Shown here one piece after another: positions 1-7,985 of a DNA stretch of 47,734 bases. The translations under genes and the position numbers were made by a program. Under the pieces are notes generated by a model that was not told where the DNA came from, ran no database searches, and was given only the letters and a program-made list of their open reading frames with translations. The stretch is from Azospirillum sp. TSO35-2 (lineage in GTDB: Bacteria; Pseudomonadota; Alphaproteobacteria; Azospirillales; Azospirillaceae): positions 796,839 through 844,572 of the forward strand of contig NZ_LGRA01000008.1 in assembly GCF_003116095.1 (NCBI RefSeq), in the 5' to 3' direction. Position 1 is the first letter of the stretch. Every line of letters starts with the position of its first letter.

Positions 1-238
1 GCGGCAGCTTGGGGATGCGCAGGTCGATGGCGCCGGCGCGCGTTTCCCAGGTCCGCTCGCGGTAACCGTTGCGTTTGGTCAACCGCTCGTCACTGCGCTC
101 GCCATAGCCGGCGCCGCACAGGCTCTCGACCTCCAACTCCATCAGGCGCTGGGCGGCGAAGCCGACCATCTCGCGCAAGAAGTCGGCGTCAGCACTCTTC
201 CCAATCAGCTCCTGAAGAGCGATCCTATCCTCGGTCAT
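1..238 (-). CDS. IS256-family transposase, N-terminal 79 residues (window edge)
   Basis: Reading the minus strand from the ATG at 236-238 gives an IS256-family N-terminus (MTEDRIALQEL...). It lines up almost residue for residue with the complete transposase at 7986-9185: both share the 'LREMVGFAAQRLMELEV' type block, a 'KRNGYRER.WETRAG' block and 'LRIPKL'. Only the N-terminal part is present because the window starts inside the gene, so intactness cannot be judged. The sequence differs enough from the 7986 copy to be a distinct IS rather than a recent duplicate. Confidence 0.85.
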   Translation of the reverse strand, partial: MTEDRIALQELIGKSADADFLREMVGFAAQRLMELEVESLCGAGYGERSDERLTKRNGYRERTWETRAGAIDLRIPKLP

Positions 239-400
239 CGTGGTCTCCGTTACAGTTGATGGTCGTCAAGCAACCTCAACTTAGCCGAAGAACACGGTGA
301 CCGCCTGCTCCCGAACGGCTGGCCCGCCTGCGCCAGCTATGGGGGAGCGCTCCGGCGGGCCAGCCTCACGTCTCAGACACCACCCGGCGGGACACGGCCC
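1..400 (-). mobile_element. IS256-family element, left part cut by window edge
   Basis: This is the upstream end of an IS256-family element read on the minus strand. The outer terminal repeat lies near 369-400 and resembles the terminal repeat of the complete copy at 7825-9255. Between that end and the transposase start sits a perfect 12-bp inverted repeat (317-328 with 354-365). It occupies the same place as the hairpins in the other two IS256 copies of this window. The element ends about 60 bp from the stop codon of the RiPP operon. Confidence 0.8.
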
Positions 401-460
401 TCCCGTCGGTACTATCGCTTCCAACAGGGAGGACCCCTTCACATCATCGCTGACTCAGTA

Positions 461-2353
461 TTAGAGGCGCACAGCATGTTTCCGCACTCTGAGCACAAGG
501 CGTTGCTCATGAAATCCACGAAACTCAATCACATCCTCCGCTGATGCCAACAGAATTTCAAACCGTGCCGATCCGCTATTTACATCAACACTCGCATGAG
601 GGCGGCCATCCAAATAAACGTCAATGCGATCTATTCCTTGTGTCGTACACAGCCCAACAAACCGCTTCTCTGCCCATTGTTCCTTTATTTTAATCGCATA
701 TCGAGGCAGTTTGGACAAAATTTGAACTGCGTGGCTTATCAAATCCTGATTGTGACTGATGACGTCACCCCGCGTCATTTGGTGGATCTCGTCAGGTACA
801 ACGCCGAAATTCTCCAGTAGCATTCCCGCATTGGTGCCGCCGCGGATTGCACGGCGGATCGCAACGCTGATATCAACACCATTCGCCAGCCTTGATGGAC
901 GATAGCTTCCTTCCGGCATAATGTGTGCCAGCATGCTGAGAGACCAGCCATTTGCACCGCCGGCTCCTGTCGCGTCGTCCGTCCCGAGAACCACTCCGAC
1001 GCCGTGGTCCTGAAAGCTTGCCGCGAACACATCTGCCGCGCTGTAGCATAACCCATTCACAATAAGCACAATGGGACCAAAATACTTCTGCTCTACGTTG
1101 CTCAGCGTCTCCTGCGGTGTAATCGGGTGCCCGACGGAATGCGTAGCGCCAGTTTCGATCGCACGTAGGATGGACTCGCGCCAAGGCGTGAGGTCGCTAG
1201 CGATCGCTTGGCTTACGCTGGGATCGGAGCACAGAATCAACGTTGCAGGCGAATTCAGGAACTGAAATTGCATGGGCAAAATCGGCTTCGCCGTCAATGA
1301 CTGAAGCGACATTTCGGCAGAGATAATGTTTCCGCCCGCGTTATCTCGCAAATCTATAATCAATCCATTCTGCGGAAGCCGCGTGAGCAAAGATGCGAAC
1401 TCGCTGAAGAAGAGTTCCGGCGCAGCTGCGAATGATCGAACACGCAGATATCCGTAATAAACGTTATCACTATACACTCGCCGCGCGCTGAATATCTGCG
1501 GCAACGCGCACGGAAGGTCTTCTTTGTTTGCCGCCGCAGCATTGGCGGTATCTGCAACCAAACGCTCTGCCATGACGACGTTCGGAGCAAAAAGATTTTT
1601 TCTTACGCGGTGAACAGCCTGCAATTGCTCGTCAATGCCAAACGCAGCCTCAATTTTCTGCTTAGCGCTCAATCCGGCAGGTACCCCGCCGACACGCCAG
1701 TCAAATTGGCGCTCCTTTTCCTCACCGGCACTCGTTCTGAACCGGACCACTACCCAGTGTTCATCTGGCGGCGGTAAAGCCAATACAGGTCTGATTGTCA
1801 GATAAATTTCGCCGCGGGCCCGCCGAGCGGCATCGTTGCTGCCCCCTGTGCGTTCGGCAAGCGCTCCAATCACCGCCTTCACCGGGGCACCGTTGAGGTA
1901 CAAGACCTCCACACCTGGCACAAATGCGTCGTCGCACGCCGTCTCCAACACATTCGACGCGACGTAATGTCGCACACCGTTCTCAAAGAAGGATTCAACC
2001 AGGAAGGGAAGGAATACAGCAATTCCTTGCTCGGCAAAAGACAGTTTATAGATGGTATGAAGATCTCGCAAACTACGGAATATACCCAATAGTTGCCGGT
2101 TAAACACATGCATCGGCTTGATCTGATGTTCCGTTGCAACGTATTGACGCAGGAGTCGCAGTTGCTGAAGTACATCTATACCGAATGCCGCCCTCTTCTG
2201 TGCCATATGGACATAGAAGTTCTCCAGAATGTCGATGGCTTGGTCAATAATATCCGTCCGCGCCGATACACTCAACTCATTGCACTCCCAGGAGTAACTC
2301 CTGAGAGGGACGGCGTCGGACAGCGTAAGGACGTCACTGCCTGTCGTGCTCAT
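461..2353 (-). CDS. S41-family serine protease, probable RiPP leader or maturation protease
   Basis: A 630-residue protein and the last gene of the RiPP operon. The C-terminal half is an S41 (tail-specific/tricorn-like) peptidase domain: 'LIIDLRDNAGGN' at about 331-342, the nucleophile region 'NGLCYSAAD' with Ser438, and 'LGTDDATGAGG' after it. An N-terminal 'LRDLHT' motif near residue 99 resembles the His-containing motif of the tricorn/IRBP branch. There is no signal peptide, so it probably works in the cytoplasm, unlike most S41 proteases. I start at the ATG at 2353 because GGAG lies 8 bases upstream. That start overlaps the end of the SagB-like gene by 20 bases, suggesting translational coupling; an in-frame ATG at 2383 is the alternative. 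Its likely job, cutting the modified precursor, is inferred from context because the operon has no other protease. Immunity is another possibility. Confidence 0.8.
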   Translation of the reverse strand: MSTTGSDVLTLSDAVPLRSYSWECNELSVSARTDIIDQAIDILENFYVHMAQKRAAFGIDVLQQLRLLRQYVATEHQIKPMHVFNRQLLGIFRSLRDLHTIYKLSFAEQGIAVFLPFLVESFFENGVRHYVASNVLETACDDAFVPGVEVLYLNGAPVKAVIGALAERTGGSNDAARRARGEIYLTIRPVLALPPPDEHWVVVRFRTSAGEEKERQFDWRVGGVPAGLSAKQKIEAAFGIDEQLQAVHRVRKNLFAPNVVMAERLVADTANAAAANKEDLPCALPQIFSARRVYSDNVYYGYLRVRSFAAAPELFFSEFASLLTRLPQNGLIIDLRDNAGGNIISAEMSLQSLTAKPILPMQFQFLNSPATLILCSDPSVSQAIASDLTPWRESILRAIETGATHSVGHPITPQETLSNVEQKYFGPIVLIVNGLCYSAADVFAASFQDHGVGVVLGTDDATGAGGANGWSLSMLAHIMPEGSYRPSRLANGVDISVAIRRAIRGGTNAGMLLENFGVVPDEIHQMTRGDVISHNQDLISHAVQILSKLPRYAIKIKEQWAEKRFVGLCTTQGIDRIDVYLDGRPHASVDVNSGSARFEILLASAEDVIEFRGFHEQRLVLRVRKHAVRL

Positions 2354-3161
2354 TGGTGTCACTCCGCGAAGAATCAGCGCCATCGCGGTCTTTGCCTATC
2401 GCCACAGCATAGATCGTCGAATGACCGATGCCGTCCAACCCCAAATAATTATCAATGTCGTGATCATAAAAGCCACCTATGTTCAAGCACCCCAACCCCA
2501 TACTGACAGAACATAGGTTGATATTCTGAGCAACGTGGCCGGCCTCGATCATTGCGAACCGATAGCCACGTGCCCCATACTTGAATACGGTTCTTTCGAA
2601 GATTGCCGTTATAAACACCAGCACGGAAGCGCGATCCGGCAAGTCCGACTGCACAAAGCACTGCCGGAGGGCCGCCGTCTGATCGCCCGGGCGCAGCAGG
2701 CTCAGCGTATTGTTCTTTGCGTTGAAGTGGTAAAGCCCAGACAAGTCTTCTACATCCCCCGCATAAAGATAGAGTTCGAGCGGGTACAACGCGCCACCGG
2801 ACGGAACGGTGCGGAACGATCGAGGATACGCGGAGCTGTCGTTTATCCTTGTTATTCCGTATCCCAGGCGAAGAATGGCGGCCACTTGATCCAACCGCAT
2901 TAACGTACGCGCCAAGGAGCGCGCCGATTTCCGCATAGTCATCAGAGCGTCCACACCTTGATCAATAGCCCCGTGATGCTCGGGAAGCGGGAACGTCGCA
3001 TACCCTTCGTACGGAAGGCTTTCATACATTGAAGCCATTTTGGATAGTATGACGGGCTCGGAAGGAAAATTGAGGTACCGTGTCACCTTTGAGTTCTCAT
3101 GATAGAGTTCCCAAACGTCAGCCTCATCCGACAACTGCGTACCTTCCCATGTGGCGTCCAT
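2334..3161 (-). CDS. SagB-type FMN-dependent azoline dehydrogenase
   Basis: A 275-residue nitroreductase-fold protein of the SagB/ThcOx type. Enzymes of this family use FMN to oxidise thiazoline and oxazoline rings in a precursor peptide to thiazole and oxazole. Family motifs visible are 'PSGGALYPLELY' in the first half and 'KYGARGYRFAMIEAGH' followed by 'AQNINL' in the second; both contribute to the flavin and active site. The ATG follows an AAGGA by 8 bases, and the gene begins 13 bases after the YcaO stop codon. Its presence predicts aromatic azoles rather than azolines in the product. The last 20 residues are polar, and the 3' end overlaps the protease gene. Confidence 0.9.
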   Translation of the reverse strand: MDATWEGTQLSDEADVWELYHENSKVTRYLNFPSEPVILSKMASMYESLPYEGYATFPLPEHHGAIDQGVDALMTMRKSARSLARTLMRLDQVAAILRLGYGITRINDSSAYPRSFRTVPSGGALYPLELYLYAGDVEDLSGLYHFNAKNNTLSLLRPGDQTAALRQCFVQSDLPDRASVLVFITAIFERTVFKYGARGYRFAMIEAGHVAQNINLCSVSMGLGCLNIGGFYDHDIDNYLGLDGIGHSTIYAVAIGKDRDGADSSRSDTNEHDRQ

Positions 3162-3174
3162 ACGGGATTTCCTT

Positions 3175-4506
3175 TCAAGGGAACGGATGGGGAGACGGAT
3201 TGTCTTTAGCAGCGGAAAACCGAGGGCGAAGCCCCATTGCGTCAGGTACTTCTGTCAGGCGACGCCCTCCACAGACGCGCCAGCGGTGCCCCATCGCAAG
3301 CGGGTGAAGCCCAGGGATCACTGCCCTCACGACGCGAAGCTCTAGCGGCCGAACATCGTCGCTGGTGACATCCACGAGGAACGTGCGGTATCCGCTCGCC
3401 GCGATCTTGCCTGCCAGCGCCACGAGATTTGCTTGAGGAGTTTCGGCAAGAAAACAAGGAAGTTCATCAAACTCCTTGCGCAGCCCTGACGAGAACACAA
3501 AATCGGCCTCATGGGCATGCTTGTGATCGCACCAGTAATTGAGGTGGCTCAGTTGATCCACCACGTTGACATGCCCTTCGATGGCGGGCAGGCGCGGATA
3601 GCGGGTGGCAATTTGCGACATATAGCGCCTAGTGTGCTCGAGCTCTTCAAGGCTCTTGCGGACGGCCACTTCAGGGTCAGGATGCGCCGCGGCGGAAAAC
3701 GTCAATGGCGGTGCCCCCGATATTGGATTCCGCAGGACGGACAGAACGGCGGGGATGCCGATATCCGTGGTGATGTCGAATAAGTAGACCCGTTGGCCGC
3801 CGAAGCGTTCGAAGCGCAATACGATGTCGTAGTTGGTTTCGCTCAAGCTCTCTGGAATAATCTGCGGTGGGCTGATCCCAAGCTGCCAAAACAGGGTAAA
3901 AGCATCTCTTTCCACTACTTCGCAAATTGCCGAGACCGCTGCACGCTCGAATGAGGTATGGCAGGCCAATCCGGTGGAAATCGGCTGCAGGATGGGTGTA
4001 TCGCCCGACCCGACATAGTAGGTATACGGAAGATAAACGGCGCATGCGGGAATGTAGGCCGTGCGGCCCGTTGCGACGTCGCACGAAGGTGTCCACCGAA
4101 CCCGGCTGTGCGAGGTGAACGGCTTGTATTCGAAATTTGGGCTGTTGTATTGCCAGTCGGCATACAGCGCGAAAGTCCCCGGGGCGACAAACGGAAAGTC
4201 CGCATCGGCAGCCGCAATCAGCGGAAAATCCTCAAGATCATAGACGGCAGAGCAGTATCGTTCGATGGCTTCTCCCACCGCTTTGGCCAAGGCGGAGCCG
4301 CGCTCGGTCGCGACGCCACCACTGATCCGGAAATTCTTTTGCTGGGTAAAAGCTTGCACGCTGCAGGTCTGCGCCGCGAAGTGGAAAAAATCTGGCGAGC
4401 CGGGTTCGCGGGGGATTTCACGGACCATGCTGATGATGCCGTACCGGTTGTCCAACATCTGCGGCAAGACGTCAGATAGAATGCGGTATTCGACTTCACG
4501 CGTCAT
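3175..4506 (-). CDS. YcaO-domain cyclodehydratase (TOMM)
   Basis: A 443-residue YcaO protein. The family activates backbone amides with ATP so that Cys, Ser or Thr side chains cyclise to azolines. The ATP/Mg motifs are visible: 'SALAKAVGEAIERY' (Glu79, Glu82, Arg83), 'AICEVVERDA' (Glu196, Glu199, Arg200) and 'KSLEELEHTRRY' near 284-295. The C-terminus is proline-rich and ends 'PSPHPFP', the PxPxP-like tail typical of azoline-forming YcaO proteins and important for catalysis in characterised members. The start overlaps the end of the E1-like gene by 11 bases. YcaO and E1-like partner are separate polypeptides here, as in streptolysin S (SagD/SagC), not fused. The tail and neighbours argue against a thioamide-forming YcaO. 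Confidence 0.92.
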   Translation of the reverse strand: MTREVEYRILSDVLPQMLDNRYGIISMVREIPREPGSPDFFHFAAQTCSVQAFTQQKNFRISGGVATERGSALAKAVGEAIERYCSAVYDLEDFPLIAAADADFPFVAPGTFALYADWQYNSPNFEYKPFTSHSRVRWTPSCDVATGRTAYIPACAVYLPYTYYVGSGDTPILQPISTGLACHTSFERAAVSAICEVVERDAFTLFWQLGISPPQIIPESLSETNYDIVLRFERFGGQRVYLFDITTDIGIPAVLSVLRNPISGAPPLTFSAAAHPDPEVAVRKSLEELEHTRRYMSQIATRYPRLPAIEGHVNVVDQLSHLNYWCDHKHAHEADFVFSSGLRKEFDELPCFLAETPQANLVALAGKIAASGYRTFLVDVTSDDVRPLELRVVRAVIPGLHPLAMGHRWRVCGGRRLTEVPDAMGLRPRFSAAKDNPSPHPFP

Positions 4507-5542
4507 TAGGCATATGTCCCGGAATGAAGGCGTCGGACATAGTGTTGGGCAGGCTGTGGCGCATCAGTGGACTACAAACGCGGCACCGCGGCACCTTCAA
4601 CACCGCTCTGCTCCTTACGCTGGCCGACAAGAGGTTAACTTCGAGCGCACGGCCAACCCTCGGGCGTAGGAAGCCGCCAAAGAACAGCGTCAATTCTATG
4701 GCCGCTACGTCGGCGACCACACCGGCCATGGCTGGATGATATCCGAACACCGGCTTGGTAGCATTGGAACCGTACTCCCAAGCGCGCGTGTCTTCAACAT
4801 TGGGTAGATTGGAGTTCTCACGCCCTCGGGCACACTCGTAGCACGCAGTCCGATGCGGCACCACAAGGGGGCCCACTGTTCCGATGAGGTCGTGGAGGAC
4901 CACAGGAAGGAACGGTATGCCGCGCACGACACACTCTTTGTTCCAGTCCCGGACTGCCATCATGGCTCCGTTATCGCTCGTGGCGACTACGCACGCCGGC
5001 GCCGACTCTTCTCCATTCAAGATGTCAGCTGCTCGTTGGCTACCGTGGAACTCCGGCCCGGTCGCAGGAGCCTCGTTCTGAAGACCGCCATGTTCGACGA
5101 CGCAAATGTTGCCAAACCCTGCCTCCGTCAGCGTGTTGATAAGCCGGCGGCTGATCGGGTTTGCGCCGGCAACCATCAGCCGAACCTGACCGAGAATAGT
5201 TCGAGCTGCAATTCCAAGTGTTCCAAAATTCCACAAAAAAATACCATTTATATCGTCGGCCCCGAGCGCATTGATTTCGGCGGCTGGCATAAGTATGTTT
5301 CTCTTACATAGGTAAATGATCAGCTCCACGGCGCTTTCACGCTCTGAAGGCGGTGTGCTCTCGATGACGGAGCTCGGACTATGGGGCTCGGAGAACTTCT
5401 CAAGAAGAGTGGCGACCGTGCTCCGGATATTTGATCCGGCGATCTTTATCTCAGTGCACCCGCGCTTTAGCAAAACGCCATCAGAAACGTCCAGCAACTG
5501 CACAGTCAGAGCTTTGTAGGGAATCGTCGGAAGGCCATGCAT
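4496..5542 (-). CDS. E1/ThiF-like TOMM cyclodehydratase partner (leader-binding)
   Basis: A 348-residue protein of the E1-like (ThiF-derived) partner family that binds the precursor leader and presents the core to YcaO. The first ~90 residues are compatible with the winged-helix RiPP recognition element. A degenerate Rossmann segment follows ('VRLMVAGANPISRRLI', ~120-135), lacking the usual GxGxxG nucleotide loop, as is common in these partners. Two CxxC pairs, Cys234/Cys237 ('CYEC') and Cys320/Cys323 ('CRVC'), form the expected structural zinc site. The ATG shares one base with the TAA of the radical SAM gene (TAATG), so the genes are translationally coupled. Function is assigned by family and by the adjacent YcaO. 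Confidence 0.88.
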   Translation of the reverse strand: MHGLPTIPYKALTVQLLDVSDGVLLKRGCTEIKIAGSNIRSTVATLLEKFSEPHSPSSVIESTPPSERESAVELIIYLCKRNILMPAAEINALGADDINGIFLWNFGTLGIAARTILGQVRLMVAGANPISRRLINTLTEAGFGNICVVEHGGLQNEAPATGPEFHGSQRAADILNGEESAPACVVATSDNGAMMAVRDWNKECVVRGIPFLPVVLHDLIGTVGPLVVPHRTACYECARGRENSNLPNVEDTRAWEYGSNATKPVFGYHPAMAGVVADVAAIELTLFFGGFLRPRVGRALEVNLLSASVRSRAVLKVPRCRVCSPLMRHSLPNTMSDAFIPGHMPNDA

Positions 5543-6852
5543 TACCAGCCTCGCTGTGAATTTGGCGTGTGTTGTTGCTTTAGGGAGTGCGAGAACAGCT
5601 TTTGCAAGCCGCGATATTCCCGCATGAAGTCCTCCCTTGGTAGCGCCGTCGGAGTCACTGGGTTCTGCAGATCGAACAGGTCCCAGCGGGGGCGCCCTGC
5701 TTTCGTTCGCTCGGTTACATGATCAAACGACATGCCGCTGCCAGGGAGGGGCGTCAGTATGGTAAACGACGGATAGTCAATACGTCTTCTCTCTATAAAT
5801 CTTTCCAAACGCTGGAAATCGGATCGGGTGAATTGCGGATCTACAATGAATTGAGAGAAAACCTTTATTCCGAGCGCGCCCGCCAAGCCCAATGCGTCAT
5901 CTATCTGGGCAACGGAGAGGCTCTTGGAGAACCCCCCCAATCCTTCGTCCGTGACCGCTTCGAATCCTATGAACAGCCGCTCGAGCCCTATCCTTCGCCA
6001 TGCTGCGATGGCGTCCTTGTTGCGCAAGAGCGTGTCGGCGCGACAGTAAGCGAAATAATTCTTTCTGATGCCAGCCGCCTCAATTATGCGCGCCAAGGCG
6101 AGCATCCTCCGCTCATTGATAAAGGCCTCATCATCAACGAGAAAAACAAAATCCTCATCGATCTCCTCCAACTCTTCAACTACGCGATCGATGGCTCTGC
6201 GATGATACCGGCCGTCCATCATGCGCCACAGAGAACAGAAGGAACACCGGTAGGGGCACCCCACAGATGTGCGCAGCAGCGCGATGGGCCTCATCCAATC
6301 GATAAAGTACTCCGATCGATCCTTTCTGCAGACCGACCGGTTAGGGCGTGGCAAGGACTCGACGTCAAAATACCCCGGTGCCCCACCGAAGACATGACCG
6401 GTGCTGGATCGCAGCCATGTGCCGGGGACCGGGGCGTTCGGTCGTCCATTCAGTATATTCTCGGTGATGGCGGTGAGCGGCTTTACACCTTCACCGCACA
6501 CTACGTAATCGATGGCAGAATCGAAGAAGTCATCAGGTGATAACGTTGCGTGGTGGCCGCCGACCACCGTCGCGCATCCAGGAAGTTCTTCGCGAACTGT
6601 TCGGCATATTTCAAGCATTCGCGGCACGTGCATTGAATACCCAGTTACACCGACGATATGCGGCCTCCACTCAGAAACTGTGCTTGTCAGTTCAGAGCCA
6701 TGCAAACGGAGATCAAGAAGCTTCACCTCATGTCCCGCCTCATCCATGGCGGCGGCAAGGTATTCGAGCGCAAGTGGCTCAGCAATTGCGCCCAGATCTC
6801 CCCATCCAATGATGTCACGGCCGTTGTCCGGCCATATCAGGAGTACGCGCAC
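5542..6852 (-). CDS. Cobalamin-binding radical SAM enzyme (class B), probable peptide methyltransferase
   Basis: A 436-residue protein with an N-terminal B12-binding Rossmann domain (about 1-130; 'HIVGVTGYSMHVPRMLEI', 'VVGGHHATLSPDDFF', 'DYVVCGEG'). A radical SAM barrel follows, with CxxxCxxC at Cys199, Cys203 and Cys206 ('GCPYRCSFC'). I start at the GTG at 6852 because GGAGG lies 7 bases upstream; a TTG at 6882 is in frame but has no clear ribosome site. Class B enzymes in RiPP pathways (bottromycin, polytheonamide) methylate unactivated carbons, so C-methylation of the precursor is the leading hypothesis. Other chemistry of this superfamily cannot be excluded. It is the first enzyme gene after the precursor, 58 bases downstream. 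Confidence 0.85.
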   Translation of the reverse strand: MRVLLIWPDNGRDIIGWGDLGAIAEPLALEYLAAAMDEAGHEVKLLDLRLHGSELTSTVSEWRPHIVGVTGYSMHVPRMLEICRTVREELPGCATVVGGHHATLSPDDFFDSAIDYVVCGEGVKPLTAITENILNGRPNAPVPGTWLRSSTGHVFGGAPGYFDVESLPRPNRSVCRKDRSEYFIDWMRPIALLRTSVGCPYRCSFCSLWRMMDGRYHRRAIDRVVEELEEIDEDFVFLVDDEAFINERRMLALARIIEAAGIRKNYFAYCRADTLLRNKDAIAAWRRIGLERLFIGFEAVTDEGLGGFSKSLSVAQIDDALGLAGALGIKVFSQFIVDPQFTRSDFQRLERFIERRRIDYPSFTILTPLPGSGMSFDHVTERTKAGRPRWDLFDLQNPVTPTALPREDFMREYRGLQKLFSHSLKQQHTPNSQRGW

Positions 6853-6910
6853 ACCCTTTCCTCCGGCGTAGCGCAGGATCAACCCGCATTATCATAAGAA
6901 TTACCGACAG

Positions 6911-7207
6911 CTAAACAATACGCACCGGCTCGGTATCTGCGGCAGCGCAACAGCTGCAACATGGCGTGCAGGTGCAACAGGAGACGTCGCCGGCCGCAGC
7001 CATTTGCTGTGCCTGAAACTCTGACATAACTGTTTCGATCGACTTTATGTCTTTGAGCGTCAGGTTGTGCAGAGCCGGCATATCCTTCTTGGCTGAGAGG
7101 GCAAGCAGATCGCCCTTTGTGAGTTGCTTGGCGGCGGGCGTAAGGCGGTTGATCTGGTCTTGCGACAAACCAAGCTGGTCGATGGGAGTACTGTTTGGCT
7201 TCGTCAT
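6911..7207 (-). CDS. Cys-rich TOMM precursor peptide (SLS-like core)
   Basis: A 98-residue precursor. The first ~70 residues form a charged, helical leader ('GLSQDQINRLTPAAKQLT', 'LTLKDIKSIETVMSEF'). A short Ala/Gly stretch ('MAAAGDV') and the core 'SCCTCTPCCSCCAAADTEP' follow. The core has seven Cys, two Ser and two Thr packed around one Pro, strongly resembling the contiguous heterocyclisable run of streptolysin S. The ATG at 7207 follows GGAGGAG by 3-5 bases; an upstream in-frame GTG at 7219 lies in the ribosome site itself and is less likely. As the first gene of the operon it would be made in excess. The leader/core border, probably near the AAAG, is inferred. No typical double-glycine is seen. 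Confidence 0.88.
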   Translation of the reverse strand: MTKPNSTPIDQLGLSQDQINRLTPAAKQLTKGDLLALSAKKDMPALHNLTLKDIKSIETVMSEFQAQQMAAAGDVSCCTCTPCCSCCAAADTEPVRIV

Positions 7208-7631
7208 GCGCTCCTCCACGATTCTGTAGCACTTATCTAGGAGAAAGTCGGTCGCACGTTGTTAGATGCCGAAGGCGCCGCAGCGCCTGGACAACAGCAC
7301 AACAATAGGCTCAGCACCACCTGCGCGGTGCCAAATCACTCTTGCGAGACCGCAGCTTGATGCCGGAAGCCGCAAAAGCAGCACTTATAATCATCGCAAA
7401 TTTTCAGCCGCTCGTCAAGTGGGATGGCTGATACATTAGCAATGGCCAACAAGTTGCCCATTGCATACTGTGGTATGCAACGTGGGTTTGGAGATATTAC
7501 TGAGGTTTCGAGGGAATTTTTTAAGGTTTATCCAGCGAGCCATGGCGGTGAAGTTTATTGGAGTCGCGGGGCGGTCACGCGGCGATGTGTGGTCCTGACC
7601 CAGAAATCGGTTCTCCCGCACTTTGCGTGGA
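7208..7631 (-). promoter_or_regulatory. Upstream region of the RiPP operon with a weak promoter candidate
   Basis: About 400 bases without a convincing gene. On the minus strand a TTGACG (7413-7418) is followed 17 bases later by GATGAT (7390-7395), with TATAAG just downstream of that. This is a plausible but weak sigma70-type promoter for the operon and would leave a leader of about 175 bases. The part above 7440 is AT-rich and probably belongs to the decayed ISL3 end next to it. Confidence 0.25.
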
Positions 7632-7735
7632 TCAGGCAGCGAGGAGGACGCGACGGCGCAGCAGATCGAAGCTGTCGCGTCCGTACATCTGACGCTTGAT
7701 CAGCTTCAGCTTTTTGACCTTGTATCTTGCCAAAG
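7632..7735 (-). pseudogene. ISL3-family transposase, C-terminal remnant
   Basis: The minus strand encodes 'KVKKLKLIKRQMYGRDSFDLLRRRVLLAA' (quoted here only as a landmark; the diagnostic part is 'KRQMYGR..FDLLR.RVL') followed by a stop at 7632-7634. This is the characteristic C-terminal tail of ISL3-family transposases. Nothing upstream in this frame reads as the rest of the transposase, and the complete IS256 element begins about 90 bases away. The piece is therefore a truncated relic. Confidence 0.6.
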
Positions 7736-7851
7736 CGCCTGAATGTGCTGCGATCAGGCGCACCGGCTGCCTTCATGAGGGCAGCCGGTGCGGGCGGGAT
7801 CCCGTTTGACCTTTGGTGCCGGAGGGTCACGTCCCTGAACGTGGTGTAGGA

Positions 7852-7916
7852 GCTGTGGGGAACCGGCCCGCCGAAGCGCCTCCAGAGCTGGCGTAGGCGG
7901 GCCGGTTCCCTACAGC
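7852..7916. repeat. Subterminal hairpin of IS256-family element
   Basis: Arms 7852-7872 and 7896-7916 pair with one mismatch, with 15 consecutive perfect pairs inside, around a 23-base loop. Equivalent hairpins occur before the transposase start of the other copies (317-365 and 31698-31764). The base changes in the three copies keep the pairing. Such a structure could stop read-through transcription into the transposase or hide its ribosome site. Confidence 0.75.
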
Positions 7917-7985
7917 GGGGCGGTCATCGTGGATCTTCGGTAGAGTCTGGTCACCACACCTCAACCCGACCAAAGAGTGACCACG

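Noticed and set aside
2093..2506. Plus-strand 137-codon frame inside the RiPP operon
   Set aside because: It is antisense to the overlap of the protease and dehydrogenase genes, lacks a ribosome site and has an unlikely Cys/His/Arg-rich composition.
7424..7699. Plus-strand open frame of 91 codons near the RiPP operon as a possible immunity protein
   Set aside because: It runs antisense over the ISL3 relic, has no ribosome site and shows no membrane segment or familiar motif.
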